Shown: positions 28,690-43,233, counted from the stretch's first letter. The stretch: DNA of 64,000 nucleotides from Apostichopus japonicus (GCF_037975245.1 NC_092574.1:3753001-3817000), one strand, 5' to 3'. A program made the numbers and translations. Notes: generated by a model from the sequence alone, not told the origin.

Positions 28690-29477
28690 GATCGGTACCG
28701 CATTATCGATTGATCGGCACCCCACATTCGATTGATCGGCAACGCACATTCGATTAATCGGTACCGCACATTCGATTGATCGGCACCGCACATTCGATTG
28801 ATCGGCACCGCACGTTCGATAAATCGGTACGGCACATTCGATTTATCGGTACCGCAAATTCTATTTATCGGTATCCCACATTCGATTGATCGGTACCGCA
28901 CATTCGATTGATCGGCACCGCACATTCGATTGATCGGTACCGCATTATCGATTGATCGGTACCGCACATTCGATTGATCGGTACCGCACATTCGATTGAT
29001 CGGTACCGCACATTCGATTGATCTGCACCGCACATTCGATTGATCGGCACCGCACATTCGATAAATCGGTACGGCACATTCTAGTGATCGGTACAGCTCA
29101 TTCGATTTATCGGTACCGCAAATTCGATTTATCGGTACCGCACATTCGATTGATCGGTACCGCACATTCCATTGTTCGGTACCGCACAATCGATTTATCG
29201 GTTCCGCACATTCGATTTATCGGTACCGCACATTCGATTGATCGATACCGCACATTCGATTGATCGGTACCGCACAATCGATTGATCGGTACCGCACATT
29301 CGATTTATCGGTACCGCGCATTCGATTGATCGGTACCGCACATTCGATTGATCGGTACCGCACATTCGATTTATCGGCAACGCACATTCGATTTATAAGT
29401 ACCGCACATTCGATTGATCGATAAGGCACATTCGATTTATCGGTACCGCACATTCGATTTATCGGTACCGCACATTC

Positions 29478-30076
29478 GATTGATACTCACCGCAAATTCG
29501 ATTTATCGGCACCGCACATTCGATTTATCGGTACCGCACATTCGATTGATCGGCACCGCACATTCGATTGATCGTTACCGCACATTCGATTAATCGTTAC
29601 CGAACATTCGATTTATCCGCAACGCACATTCGATTAATCGGTACCGCACATTCGATTGATCGGCACCGCACATTCGATTGATCGGCACCGCACATTCGAT
29701 AAATCGGTACCGCACATTCGATTGATCGGTACAGCACATTCCATTTATCGGTACCGCAAATTCGATTGATCGGTACCGCACATTCGATTGATCGTCACCG
29801 CTCATTCGATTGATCGGTACCGCACATTCGATTGATCGGTACCGGACATTCGATTGATCGATACTGCACGTTCGATTGATCGGTACCGCATTATCGATTG
29901 ATCGGTACCGCACATTTGATTGATCGGTACCGAACATTCGATAAATCGGTTACGCAAATAAGATTGATGGATACCGCATATTCGATAGATCTGTACCGCG
30001 CCTTCGATTGATTGGCATCGAACATTCGATTAATCGGTTACGCAACATTCGATTGATCGATACCGCACATTCGATT
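29478..30076 (+). repeat. Block duplicated at 1,387-bp spacing, copy 2
   Basis: Second copy of 28091-28689; it runs directly into the 2,904-bp-spaced block starting at about 30030. An older relative lies at about 21.1-21.55 kb. Confidence 0.82.
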
Positions 30077-30890
30077 GCGTATGTTGCATTCGATTTATCG
30101 GTACCGCACATTCGATTGATCGATACCGCACATTCGATTTATCGGTACCGCAAATTCGATTGATCGATACCGCATATTCGATAGATCTGTACCGCGGTTT
30201 CGATTGATTGGCATCGAACATTCGATTAATCGGTTACGCAACATTCGATTGATCGATACCGCACATTCGATTGATCGGTACCGCATTATCGATTGATCGG
30301 CACCCCACATTCGATTGATCGGCAACGCACATTCGATTAATCGGTACCGCACATTCGATTGATCGGCACCGCACATTCGATTGATCGGCACCGCACGTTC
30401 GATAAATCGGTACGGCACATTCGATTTATCGGTACCGCATATTCTATTTATCGGTATCGCACATTCGATTGATCGGTACCGCACATTCGATTGATCGGCA
30501 CCGCACATTCGATTGATCGGCAACGCACATTCGATTGATTGGTACAGCACATTCGATTTATCGGCACAGCACATTCGATTTATCGGTACCGCACATTCGA
30601 TTTATCGGTACCGCACATTCGATTTATCGGTACCGCACATTCGATTGATCGGTACCGCACATTCCATTGTTCGGTACCGCACAATCGATTTATCGGTTCC
30701 GCATTTTCGATTTATCGGCACCGCATATTCGATTGATCCTCACCGCAAATTCGATTTATCGGCACCGCACAATCGATTGATCGGTACCGCACATTCGATT
30801 GATCGGTACCGCACATTCGATTTATCGGCAACGCACATTTGATTTATCGATACCGCACATTCGTTTGATCGATACCGCACATTCGATTTA
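30030..30890 (+). repeat. Block duplicated at 2,904-bp spacing, copy 2
   Basis: Second copy of 27126-27940 with two extra monomers near 30.56 kb, including one ending GGCACAG that I did not notice elsewhere. Confidence 0.78.
30076..30087 (-). repeat. Relic of the inverted patch
   Basis: Same 12-base relic, 2,904 bp after the one at 27172, within the block duplicated at that spacing. Confidence 0.8.
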
Positions 30891-31553
30891 TCGGCACCGC
30901 ACATTCCATTGATCGGTATCGCACATTCGATTGATCGGCACCGCACAATCGATTGATCGGCACCGCACATTCGATTGATCGTTACCGCACATTCGATTAA
31001 TCGGTACCGCACATTCCATTTATCGGCAACGCACATTCGATTAATCGGTACCGCACATTCGATTGATCGGAACCGCACATTCGATTTATCGGTACCGCAC
31101 ATTCGATTGATCGGTACCGCACATTCGATTGATCGTCACCGCTCATTCGATTGATCGGTACCGCAAATAAGATTGATCGGTACCGCAAATTCGATTGATC
31201 GATACCGCACATTCGATTGATCGGTACCGCACAATCGATTGATCGATACCGCACGTTCGATTGATCGGTAAAGCATTATCGACAGATCGGTACCGCACAT
31301 TCGATTGATCGGCACCGCACAATCGATTGATCGGCACCGCACGTTCGATAAATCGGTACGGCACATTCGATTGATCGGTACAGCACATTCGATTTATCGG
31401 TACCGCAAATTCTATTTATCGGTACCGCACATTCGATTGATCGATACCGCACAATCGATTGATCGATACCGCACATTCGATTTATCGGTACCGCACATTC
31501 GATTGATCGATACCGCATATTCGATAGATCTGTACCGCGCCTTCGATTGATTG

Positions 31554-32710
31554 GCATCGAACATTCGATTAATCGGTTACGCAACATTCGATTGATCGAT
31601 ACCGCACATTCGATTGATCGGTACCGCATATTCGATTGATCGATACCGCACATTCTGTTTATCGGTACCGCAAATTCGATTGATCGGTACCGCACATTCC
31701 ATTTATCGGTACCGCACATTCGATTGATCGGTACCGCACTTTCGATTGATCGGTACCGCACATTCGATTTATCGTCAACGCACATTCGATTGATCGGTAC
31801 CGCACATTCGATTGATCGATAAGGCATATTCGATTGATCGGTACCGCACATTCGATTTATCGGTACCGCACATTCGATTGATCCTCACCGCAAATTCGAT
31901 CTATCGGCACCGCACATTCGATTTATCGGTACCGCACATTCGATTGATCGGTACCGCACATTCGATTGATCGGCACCGCACATTCGATTGATCGTTACCG
32001 CACATTCGATTAATCGGTACCAAACATTCGATTGATCCTCACCGCACATTCGATGGATCGGTACGGCACATTCGATTGATCGGTACCGCACATTCGATTT
32101 CTCGGTACCGCAAATTCGATTGATCGGTACCGCACATTCGATTTATAGGTACCGCATATTCGATTGATCGGTACCGCACATTCGATTTATCGGTACCGCA
32201 CATTCGATTGATCGGTACCGTATATTCGATTGATCCTCACTGCAAATTCAATTTATCGACACCGCACATTCGATTGATCGGTACCGCACACTCGATTTAT
32301 CGGTACCGGAAATTCGATTGATCGGTACCGCACATTCGATTGATCGATACCGCACGTTCGATTGATCGGTACCGCATTATCGATTGATCGGTACCGCACA
32401 TTCGATTGATCGGTACAGAACATTCGATAAATCGGTTACGCAACATTCGATAGATCGGTACCGCACATTCGATTGATCGGTTCCGCACATTCGATTGATC
32501 GGTACCGCACATTCGATTGATCGATACCGCACGTTCGATTGATCGGTACCGCATTATCGATTGATCGGTACCGCACATTCGATTGATCGATACCGCATAT
32601 TCGATTTATAAGTACCGCACATTCGATTGATCGATAAGGCACATTCGATTTATCGGTACCGCACATTCGATTTATCGGTACTGCACATTCGATTGATACT
32701 CACCGCAAAT
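31554..32710 (+). repeat. Three-copy block, copy 1
   Basis: Starts inside a C cassette and runs through GCACTTTCG, ATCGTCAACG, GATAAGGCATATTCG, CCTCACCG and ACCAAACATTCG monomers. It matches copy 2 at 2,975 bp and, after a 44-bp (two-monomer) deletion near 32.04 kb, at 3,019 bp. Confidence 0.82.
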
Positions 32711-34528
32711 TCGATTTATCGGCACCGCACATTCGATTTATCGGTACCGCACATTCGATTGATCGGTACCGAACATTCGATAAATCGGTTACGCAACATT
32801 CGATAGATCGGTTCCGCACATTCGATTGATCGGCACCGCACATTCGATTGATCGGCACCGCACGTTCGATAAATCGGTACGACACATTCGATTTATCGGT
32901 ACCGCAAATTCTTTTTATCGGTATCGCACATTCGATTGATCGGTACCGCACATTCGATTGATCGGCACCGCACATTCGATTGATCGGCAACGCACATTCG
33001 ATTGATTTGTACAGCACATTCGATTTATCGGTACCGCACATTCGATTTATCGGTACCGCACATTCGATTGATCGGTACCGCACATTCCATTGTTCGGTAC
33101 CGCACAATCGATTTATCGGTTCCGCATTTTCGATTTATCGGCACCGCACATTCGATTGATCCTCACCGCAAATTCGATTGATCGGCACCGCACAATCGAT
33201 TGATCGGTACCGCACATTCGATTGATCGGTACCGCACATTCGATTTATCGGCAACGCACATTTGATTTATCGATACCGCACATTCGATTGATCGATACCG
33301 CACATTCGATTTATCGGCACCGCACATTCCATTGATCGGTATCGCACATTCGATTGATCGGTACCGCACATTCGATTTATCGGCAACGCACATTCGATTG
33401 ATCGGTACCGCACATTCGACTGATCGGTACCGCACAATCGATTGTTCGGTACCGCATATTCGATTGATCGGTACCGAACATTCGATAAATCGGTTACGCA
33501 ACATTCGATTGATCGATACCGCACATTCGATTGATCGGTACCGCACAATCGATTGATCGGTACCGCACATTCGATTTATCGGTACCGCACATTCGATTGA
33601 TCGGTACCGCACATTCGATTGATCGTCACCGCTCATTCGATTGATCGGTACCGCAAGTTCGATTGATCGGTACCGCACATTCGATTGATCGATACCGCAC
33701 GTTCGATTGATCGGTACCGCACATTCGATAAATCGGTTACGCAACATTCGATAGATCGGTACCGCACATTCGATTGATCGGTACCGAACATTCGATAAAT
33801 CGGTTACGCAAATGAGATTGATCGGTACCGCAAATTCGATTGATCGATACCGCACGTTCGATTGATCGGTACCGCATTATCGATTGATCGGCACCGCACA
33901 TTCGATTGATCGGCAACGCACATTCGATTGATCGGCACCGCACAATCGTTTGATCGGCACCGCACGTTCGATAAATCGGTACGGCACATTCGATTGATCG
34001 GTACAGCACATTCGATTTATCGGTACCGCAAATTCTATTTATCGGTACCGCACATTCGATTGATCGGTACCGCACAATCGATTGATCGATACCGCACGTT
34101 CGATTGATCGGTAAAGCATTATCGACAGATCGGTACCGCACATTCGATTGATCGGTTCCGCACATTCGATTGATCGGCACCGCACAATCGATTGATCGGC
34201 ACCGCACGTTCGATAAATCGGTACCGCACATTCGATTGATCGGTACAGCACATTCGATTTATCGGTACCGCAAATTCTATTTATCGCTACCGCACATTCG
34301 ATTGATCGGTACCGCACAATCGATTGATCGATACCGCACGTTCGATTGATCGGTAAAGCATTATCGACAGATCGGTACCGCACATTCGATTGATCGGTTC
34401 CGCACATTCGATTGATCGGCACCGCACATGCGATTGATCGGTACCGCACATTCGATTGATCGGTACCGCACATTCGATTTATCGGTACCGCACATTCGAT
34501 TGATCGATACCGCATATTCGATTGATTG

Positions 34529-35730
34529 GCATCGAACATTCGATTAATCGGTTACGCAACATTCGATTGATCGATACCGCACATTCGATTGATCGGTACC
34601 GCATATTCGATTGATCGATACCGCACATTCTGTTTATCGGTACCGCACATTCGATTGATCGGTACCGCACATTCTATTTATCCGTACCGCACATTCGATT
34701 GATCGGTACCGCACTTTCGATTGATCGGTACCGCACATTCGATTTATCGTCAACGCACATTCGATTGATCGGTACCGCACATTCGATTGATCGATAAGGC
34801 ATATTCGATTGATCGGTACCGCACATTCGATTTATCGGTACCGCACATTCGATTGATCCTCACCGCAAATTCGATCTATCGGCACCGCACATTCGATTTA
34901 TCGGTACCGCACATTCGATTGATCGGTACCGCACATTCGATTGATCGGCACCGCACATTCGATTGATCGTTACCGCACATTCGATTAATCGGTACCAAAC
35001 ATTCGATTGATCGGCAACGCACATTCGATTAATCGGCACCCCACATTCGATTGATCGGCACCGCACATTCGATGGATCGGTACGGCACATTCGATTGATC
35101 GGTACCGCACATTCGATTTCTCGGTACCGCAAATTCGATTGATCGGTACCGCACATTCGATTTATAGGTACCGCATATTCGATTGATCGGTACCGCACAT
35201 TCGATTTATCGGTACCGCTCATTCGATTGATCGGTACCGCACATTCGATTGATCCTCACTGCAAATTCAATTTATCGACACCGCACATTCGATTGATCGG
35301 TACCGCACACTCGATTTATCGGTACCGGACATTCGATTGATCGGTACCGCACATTCGATTGATCGATACCGCACGTTCGATTGATCGGTACCGCATTATC
35401 GATTGATCGGTACCGCACATTCGATTGATCGGTACAGAACATTCGATAAATCGGTTACGCAACATTCGATAGATCGGTACCGCACATTCGATTGATCGGT
35501 TCCGCACATTCGATTGATCGGTACCGCACATTCGATTGATCGATACCGCACGTTCGATTGATCGGTACCGCATTATCGATTGATCGGTACCGCACATTCG
35601 ATTGATCGACACCGCATATTCGATTTATAAGTACCGCACATTCGATTGATCGATAAGGCACATTCGATTTATCGGTACCGCACATTCGATTTATCGGTAC
35701 CGCACATTTGATTGATACTCACCGCAAATT
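34529..35730 (+). repeat. Three-copy block, copy 2
   Basis: Second copy of 31554-32710, with the two monomers missing there. Its leading C cassette has itself lost the GATAGATCTG and CGCCTTCG halves: CATATTCGATTGATTGGCATCG at 34.51 kb is a fused monomer. Confidence 0.82.
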
Positions 35731-36843
35731 CGATTTATCGGCACCGCACATTCGATTTATCGGTACCGCACATTCGATTGATCGGTACCGAACATTCGAT
35801 TGATCGGTTACGCAACATTCGATTGATCGTTACCGCACATTCGATTGATCGGTTCCGCACATTCGATTTATCGGCAACGCACATTCGATTAATCGGTACC
35901 GCACATTCGATTGATCGGCACCGCACATTCGATTGATCGGCACCGCACATTCGATAAATCGGTACCGCACATTCGATTGTTCGGTACCGCATATTCGATT
36001 GATCGGTACCGAACATTCGATAAATCGGTTACCCAACATTCGATTGATCGATACCGCACATTCGATCGATCGGTACCGCACATTCGATTTATCGGCAACG
36101 CACATTCGATTAATCGGTACCGCACATTCGATTGATCGGTACCGCACATTCGATTTATCGTTACCGCACATTCGATTGATCGGTACCGCACATTCGATTT
36201 ATCGGCAACGCACATTCGATTAATCGGTACCGCACATTGGACTGATCGGTACCGCACAATCGGTTGTTCGGTACCGCATATTCGATTGATCGGTACCGAA
36301 CATTCGATAAATCGGTTACGCAACATTCGATTGATCGGTACCGCAAATTCGATTGATCGATACCGCACGTTCGATTGATCGGTACCGCATTATCGATTGA
36401 TCGGCACCGCACATTCGATTGATCGGCAACGCACATTCGATTGATCGGCACCGCACAATCGATTGATCGGCACCGCACGTTCGATAAATCGGTACGGCAC
36501 ATTCGATTGATCGGTACAGCACATTCGATTTATCGGTACCGCAAATTCTATTTATCGGTACCGCACATTCGATTGATCGGTACCGCACAATCGATTGATC
36601 GATACCGCACGTTCGATTGATCGGTAAAGCTTTATCGACAGATCGGTACCGCACATTCGATTGATCGGTTCCGCACATTCGATTGATCGGTATGGCACAT
36701 TCCATTTATCGGTACCGCTCATTCGATTTATCGGTACCGCACGATCGATTGATCGATACCGCACATTCGATTTATCGGTACCGCACATTCGATTGATCGA
36801 TACCGCATATTCGATAGATCTGTACCGCGCCTTCGATTGATTG

Positions 36844-37970
36844 GCATCGAACATTCGATAAATCGGTTACGCAACATTCGATTGATCGATACCGCACATT
36901 CGATTGATCGGTACCGCATATTCGATTGATCGATACCGCACATTCACTTTATCGGTACCGCACATTCGATTGATCGGTGCCGCATATTCCATTTATCGGT
37001 ACCGCACATTCGATTGATCGGTACCGCACTTTCGATTGATCGGTACCGCACATTCGATTTATCGTCAACGCACATTCGATTGATCGGTACCGCACATTCG
37101 ATTGATCGATAAGGCATATTCGATTGATCGGTACCGCACATTCGATTTATCGGTACCGCACATTCGATTGATCCTCACCGCAAATTCGATCTATCGGCAC
37201 CGCACATTCGATTTATCGGTACCGCACATTCGATTGATCGGTACCGCACATTCGATTGATCGGCACCGCACATTCGATTGATCTTTACCGCACATTCGAT
37301 TAATCGGTACCAAACATTCGATTGATCGGCAACGCACATTCGATTAATCGGCACCGCACATTCGATTGATCCTCATCGCACATTCGATGGATCGGTACGG
37401 CACATTCGATTGATCGGTACCGCACATTCGATTTCTCGGTACCGCAAATTCGATTGATCGGTACCGCACATTCGATTTATAGGTACCGCATATTCGATTG
37501 ATCGGTACCGCACATTCGATTGATCGGTACCGCACATTCGATTGATCGGTACCGCACATTCGATTGATCCTCACTGCAAATTCAATTTATCGACACCGCA
37601 CATTCGATTGATCGGTACCGCACACTCGATTTATCGGTACCGGACATTCGATTGATCGGTACCGCACATTCGATTGATCGGTACCGCATTATCGATTGAT
37701 CGGTACCGCACATTCGATTGATCGGTACAGAACATTCGATAAATCGGTTACGGTACATTCGATAGATCGGTACCGCACATTCGATTGATCGGTTCCGCAC
37801 ATTCGATTGATCGGTACCTCACATTCGATTGATCGATACCGCACGTTCGATTGATCGGTACCGCATTATCGATTGATCGGTACCGCACATTCGATTGATC
37901 GATACCGCATATTCGATTTATAAGTACCGCACATTCGATTGATCGATAAGGCACATTCGATTTATCGGTA
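36844..37970 (+). repeat. Three-copy block, copy 3
   Basis: Matches copy 2 at 2,315 bp, falling to 2,293 bp by 37.74 kb after a one-monomer loss. It carries private changes, such as CATTCACTTTATC at 36.94 kb and GGTTACGGTACATTCG at 37.75 kb, so it is the more diverged member. Confidence 0.78.
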
Positions 37971-38729
37971 CCGCACATTCGATTTATCGGCAACGCACAT
38001 TCGATTAATCGGTACCGCACATTCGATTGATCGGCACCGCACATTCGATTGATCCTCACCGCAAATTCGATTGATCGGCACCGCACAATCGATTGATCGG
38101 TACCGCACATTCGATTGATCGGTACCGCACATTCGATTTATCGGCAACGCACATTTGATTTATCGATACCGCACATTCGATTGATCGATACCGCACATTC
38201 GATTTATCGGCACCGCACATTCCATTGATCGGTATCGCACATTCGATTGATCGGCACCGCACATTCGATTGATCGTTACCGCACATTCGTGTAATCGGTA
38301 CCGCACATTCCATTTATCGGCAACGCACATTCGATTAATCGGTACCGCACATTCGATTGATCGGCACCGCACATTCGATTGATCGGCACCGCACATTCGA
38401 TAAATCGGTACCGCACATTCGATTGATCGGTACAGCACATTCGATTGATCGGTACCGCACATTCGATTTATCGGTACCGCACATTCGATTGATCGTCACC
38501 GCTCATTCGATTGATCGGTACCGCACATTCGATTGATCGGTACCGGACATTCGATTGATCGATACTGCACGTTCGATTGATCGGTACCGCATTATCGATT
38601 GATCGGTACCGCACATTCGATTGATCGGTACCGAACATTCGATAAATCGGTTACGCAAATAAGATTGATCGGTACCGCAAATTCAATTGATCGATACCGC
38701 ACGTTCGATTGATCGGTACCGCATTATCG

Positions 38730-38785
38730 CATTATCGAATGAGCGGTACCGATAAATGGAATGTGCCGTATGTTGGGTATGTTGC
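38730..38785 (-). repeat. Inverted satellite patch, copy 2
   Basis: Same 56-bp inverted patch. The left edge is CGCATTATCGCATTATCG, an 8-bp unit in tandem. The right edge is GTATGTTGG then GTATGTTGC, a 9-bp tandem duplication with one substitution. The flanks are an ATTCAATTGATCGATACCG monomer upstream and a GATTTATCGG monomer downstream, as at copies 3 and 4. It lies near the start of the first 5.7-kb unit. Confidence 0.88.
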
Positions 38786-41700
38786 ATTCGATTTATCGGT
38801 ACCGCACATTCGATTGATCGATACCGCACATTCGATTTATCGGTACCGCACATTCGATTGATCTGTACCGCGCCTTCGATTGATTGGCATCGAACATTCG
38901 ATTTATCGGCAACGCACATTCGATTAATCGGTATCGCACATTCGATTGATCGGTACCGCACATTCGATTGATCGTTACTGCACATTCGATTAATCGGTAC
39001 CGCACATTCCATTTCTCGGCAACGCACATTCCATTAATCGGTACCGCATGTTCGATTGATCGGTACCGCATTATCGATTGATCGGTACCGCACATTCGAT
39101 TGATCGGTACCGAACGTTCGATAAATCGGTTACGCAAATAAGATTTATCGGTACCGCACATTCCATTTATCGGTACCGCACATTCGATTTATCGTTACCG
39201 CACATTCGATTTATCGGTACCGCACATTCGATTTATCGGCAACGCACATTCGATTAATCGGTACCGCACATTCGATAGATCGGTACCGCACATTCGATTG
39301 ATCGGTACCGCACAATCGATTGATCGGTACCGCACACTCGATTTATCGTCAACGCACATTCGATTGATCGGTACCGCACATTCGATTGATCGATACCGCA
39401 CGTTCGATTGATCGGTACCGCATTATCGATTGATCGGTACCGCACATTCGATTGATCGGTACCGAACATTCGATAAATCGGTTACGCAAATAAGATTGAT
39501 CGGTACCGCAAATTTGATTGATCGATACCGCACGTTCGATTGATCGGTACCGCATTATCGATTGATCGGTACCGCACATTCGATTGATCGGTACCGAACA
39601 TTCGATAGATCGGTACCGCACATTCGATTGATCGGTACCGCACATTCGATTGATCGGTTCCGCACATTCGATTGATCGGCAACGCACATTCGATTCATCG
39701 GTACCGCACATTCGATTGATCGGTACCGCACATTCGATTGATCGACACCGCACATTCGATAAATCGGTACGGCACATTCGATTTATCGGTACCGCAAATT
39801 CGATTTATCAGTACCGCACATTCGATTGATCGGTACCGCACATTCCATTGTTCGGTACCGCACAATCGATTTATCGGTTCCGCATTATCGATTTATCGGC
39901 ACCGCATATTCGATTGATCCTCACCGCAAATTCGATTGATCGGCACCGCACAATCGATTGATCGGTACCGCACATTCGATTGATCGGTACCGCACATTCG
40001 ATTTATCGGCAACGCACGTTTGATTTATCGGTACCGCACATTCGATTGATCGATACCGCACATTCGATTTATCGGCACCGCACATTCGATTGATCGGTAT
40101 CGCACATTCGATTGATCGGCACCGCACAATCGATTGATCGGTACCGAACATTCGATAAATCGGTTACGCAAATAAGATTGATAGGTACCGCAAATTCGAT
40201 TGATCGATACCGCACGTTCGATTGATCGGTACCGCATTATCGATTGATCGGTACCGCACATTCGATTGATCGGTACCGAACATTCGATAAATCGGTTACG
40301 CAACATTCGATTGATCGGTACCGCACATTCGATTGATCGGTTCCGCATTATCGATTGATCGATACCGCACATTCGATTTATCGGTACCGCACATTCGATT
40401 GATCGATACCGCATATTCGATAGATCTGTACCGCGCCTTCGATTGATTGGCATCGAACATTCGATTAATCGGTTACGCAACATTCGATTGATCGATACCG
40501 CACATTCGATTGATCGGTACCGCACAATCGATTGATCGGTACCGCACGTTCGATTGATCGGTACCGCATTATCGATTGATCGGTACCGCACATTCGATTG
40601 ATCGGTACCGAACATTCGATAAATCGGTTACGCAAATAAGATTGATCGGTTCCGCAAATTCGATTGATCGATACCGCACGTTCGATTTATCGGTACCGCA
40701 TTATCGATTGATCGGTACCGCACATTCGATTGATCGGTACCGCACATTCGATTTATTGGTACCGCACATTCGACTGATCGGTACCGCACAATCGATTGTT
40801 CGGTACCGCATATTCGATTGATCGGTACCGAACATTCGATAAATCGGTTACGCAACATTCGATTGATCGATACCGCACATTCGATCGATCGGTACCGCAC
40901 AATCGATTGATCGGTACCGCACATTCCATTTATCGGCAACGCACATTCGATTAATCGGTACCGCACATTCGATTGATCGGCACCGCACATTCGATTTATC
41001 GTTACCGCACATTCGATTAATCGGTACCGCACATTCGATTGATCGGTACCGCACATTCGATTAATCGGTACCGCACATTCGACTGATCGGTACCGCACAA
41101 TCGATTGTTCGGTACCGCATATTCGATTGATCGGTACCGAACATTCGATAAATCGGTTACCCAACATTCGATTGATCGATACCGCACATTCGATCGATCG
41201 GTACCGCACAATCGATTGATCGGTACCGAACATTCGATTTATCGGTACCGCACATTCGATTGATTGGTACCGCACATTCGATTGATCGTCACCGCTCATT
41301 CGATTGATCGGTACCGCAAATTCGATTGATCGGTACCGCACATTCGATTGATCGATACCGCACGTTCGATTGGTCGGTACCGCATTATCGATTGATCGGT
41401 ACCGCAAATTCGATTGATCGGTACCGCACATTCGATTGATCGATACCGCACGTTTGATTGGTCGGTACCGCATTATCGATTGATCGGTACCGCACATTCG
41501 ATTGATCGGTACCGAACATTTGATAAATCGGTTACGCAAATAAGATTGATCGGTACCGCAAATTCGATTGATCGATACCGCACGTTCGATTGATCGGTAC
41601 CGCATTATCGATCGATCGGTACCGAACATTCGATAAATCTATGACGCAACATTCGATAGATCGGTACCGAACATTCGATTGATCGGTTCCGCACATTCGA

Positions 41701-42041
41701 TTGATCGGTACGGCACATTCCATTTATAGGTACCGCTCATTCGATTTATCGGTACCGCACATTCGATTGATCGGTACCGCATTATCGATTGATCGGTACC
41801 GCACATTCGATTGATCGGTACCGAACATTCGATAAATCGGTTACGCAAATAAGATTGATAGGTACCGCAAATTCGATTGATCGATACCGCACGTTCGATT
41901 GATCGGTACCGCAAATTCTATTTATCGGTACCGCACATTCGATTGATCGGTACCGAACATTCGATAAATCGGTTACGCAAATAAGATTGATAGGTACCGC
42001 AAATTCGATTGATCGATACCGCACGTTCGATTGATCGGTAC

Positions 42042-42637
42042 CGCAAATTCTATTTATCGGTACCGCACATTCGATTGATCGGTACCAAACATTCGATAAA
42101 TCGGTTACGCAAATAAGATTGATCGGTACCGCACATTCGATTGATCGATACCGCACGTTCGATTGATCGGTACCGCATAATCGATTGATCGGTACCGCAC
42201 ATTCGATTGATCGGTACCGAACATTCGATAAATCTCTTACGCAACATTCGATAGATAGGTACCGCAAATTCGATTGATCGATACCGCACGTTCGATTGAT
42301 CGGTACCGTATTATCGATTGATCGGTACCGCACATTCGATTGATCGTCACCGCTCATTCGATTGATCGGTACCGCAAATTCGATTGATCGGTACCGCACA
42401 TTCGATTGATCGATACCGCACGTTCGATTGATCGGTACCGCATTATCGATTGATCGGTACCGCACATTCGATTGATCGGTACCGAACATTCGATAAATCG
42501 GTTACGCAACATTCGATAGATCGGTACCGCACATTCGATTGATCGGTGCCAAACATTTGATAAATCGGTTACGCAAATAAGATTGATCGGTACCGCAAAT
42601 TCGATTGATCGATACCGCACGTTCGATTGATCGGTAC
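42042..42637 (+). repeat. 596-bp sub-unit, copy 1
   Basis: A tandem pair inside the first 5.7-kb unit, spacing 596 bp (27 monomers plus 2). Shared rare features are CATAATCG, AAATCTCTTACG, GATAGATAGG and GGTGCC monomers. This copy has ACCAAACATTCG where copy 2 has ACCGAACATTCG. Confidence 0.88.
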
Positions 42638-43233
42638 CGCAAATTCTATTTATCGGTACCGCACATTCGATTGATCGGTACCGAACATTCGATAAATCGG
42701 TTACGCAAATAAGATTGATCGGTACCGCACATTCGATTGATCGATACCGCACGTTCGATTGATCGGTACCGCATAATCGATTGATCGGTACCGCACATTC
42801 GATTGATCGGTACCGAACATTCGATAAATCTCTTACGCAACATTCGATAGATAGGTACCGCAAATTCGATTGATCGATACCGCACGTTCGATTGATCGGT
42901 ACCGTATTATCGATTGATCGGTACCGCACATTCGATTGATCGTCACCGCTCATTCGATTGATCGGTACCGCAAATTCGATTGATCGGTACCGCACATTCG
43001 ATTGATCGATACCGCACGTTCGATTGATCGGTACCGCATTATCGATTGATCGGTACCGCACATTCGATTGATCGGTACCGAACATTCGATAAATCGGTTA
43101 CGCAACATTCGATAGATCGGTACCGCACATTCGATTGATCGGTGCCGAACATTTGATAAATCGGTTACGCAAATAAGATTGATCGGTACCGCAAATTCGA
43201 TTGATCGATACCGCACGTTCGATTGATCGGTAC
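42638..43233 (+). repeat. 596-bp sub-unit, copy 2
   Basis: Second member of the 596-bp pair. A partial third relative (AAATCTCTTACG again) is at about 43.37-43.64 kb. Confidence 0.88.

Noticed and set aside
40628-41629. Open frame of 333 codons on the minus strand, and others of 230-260 codons (61608-62390, 42354-43085, 25431-26129)
   Set aside because: All are the 22-residue repeat forced by the 22-bp period. They have no domain, no unique stretch, no plausible start context, and overlap similar frames on both strands.
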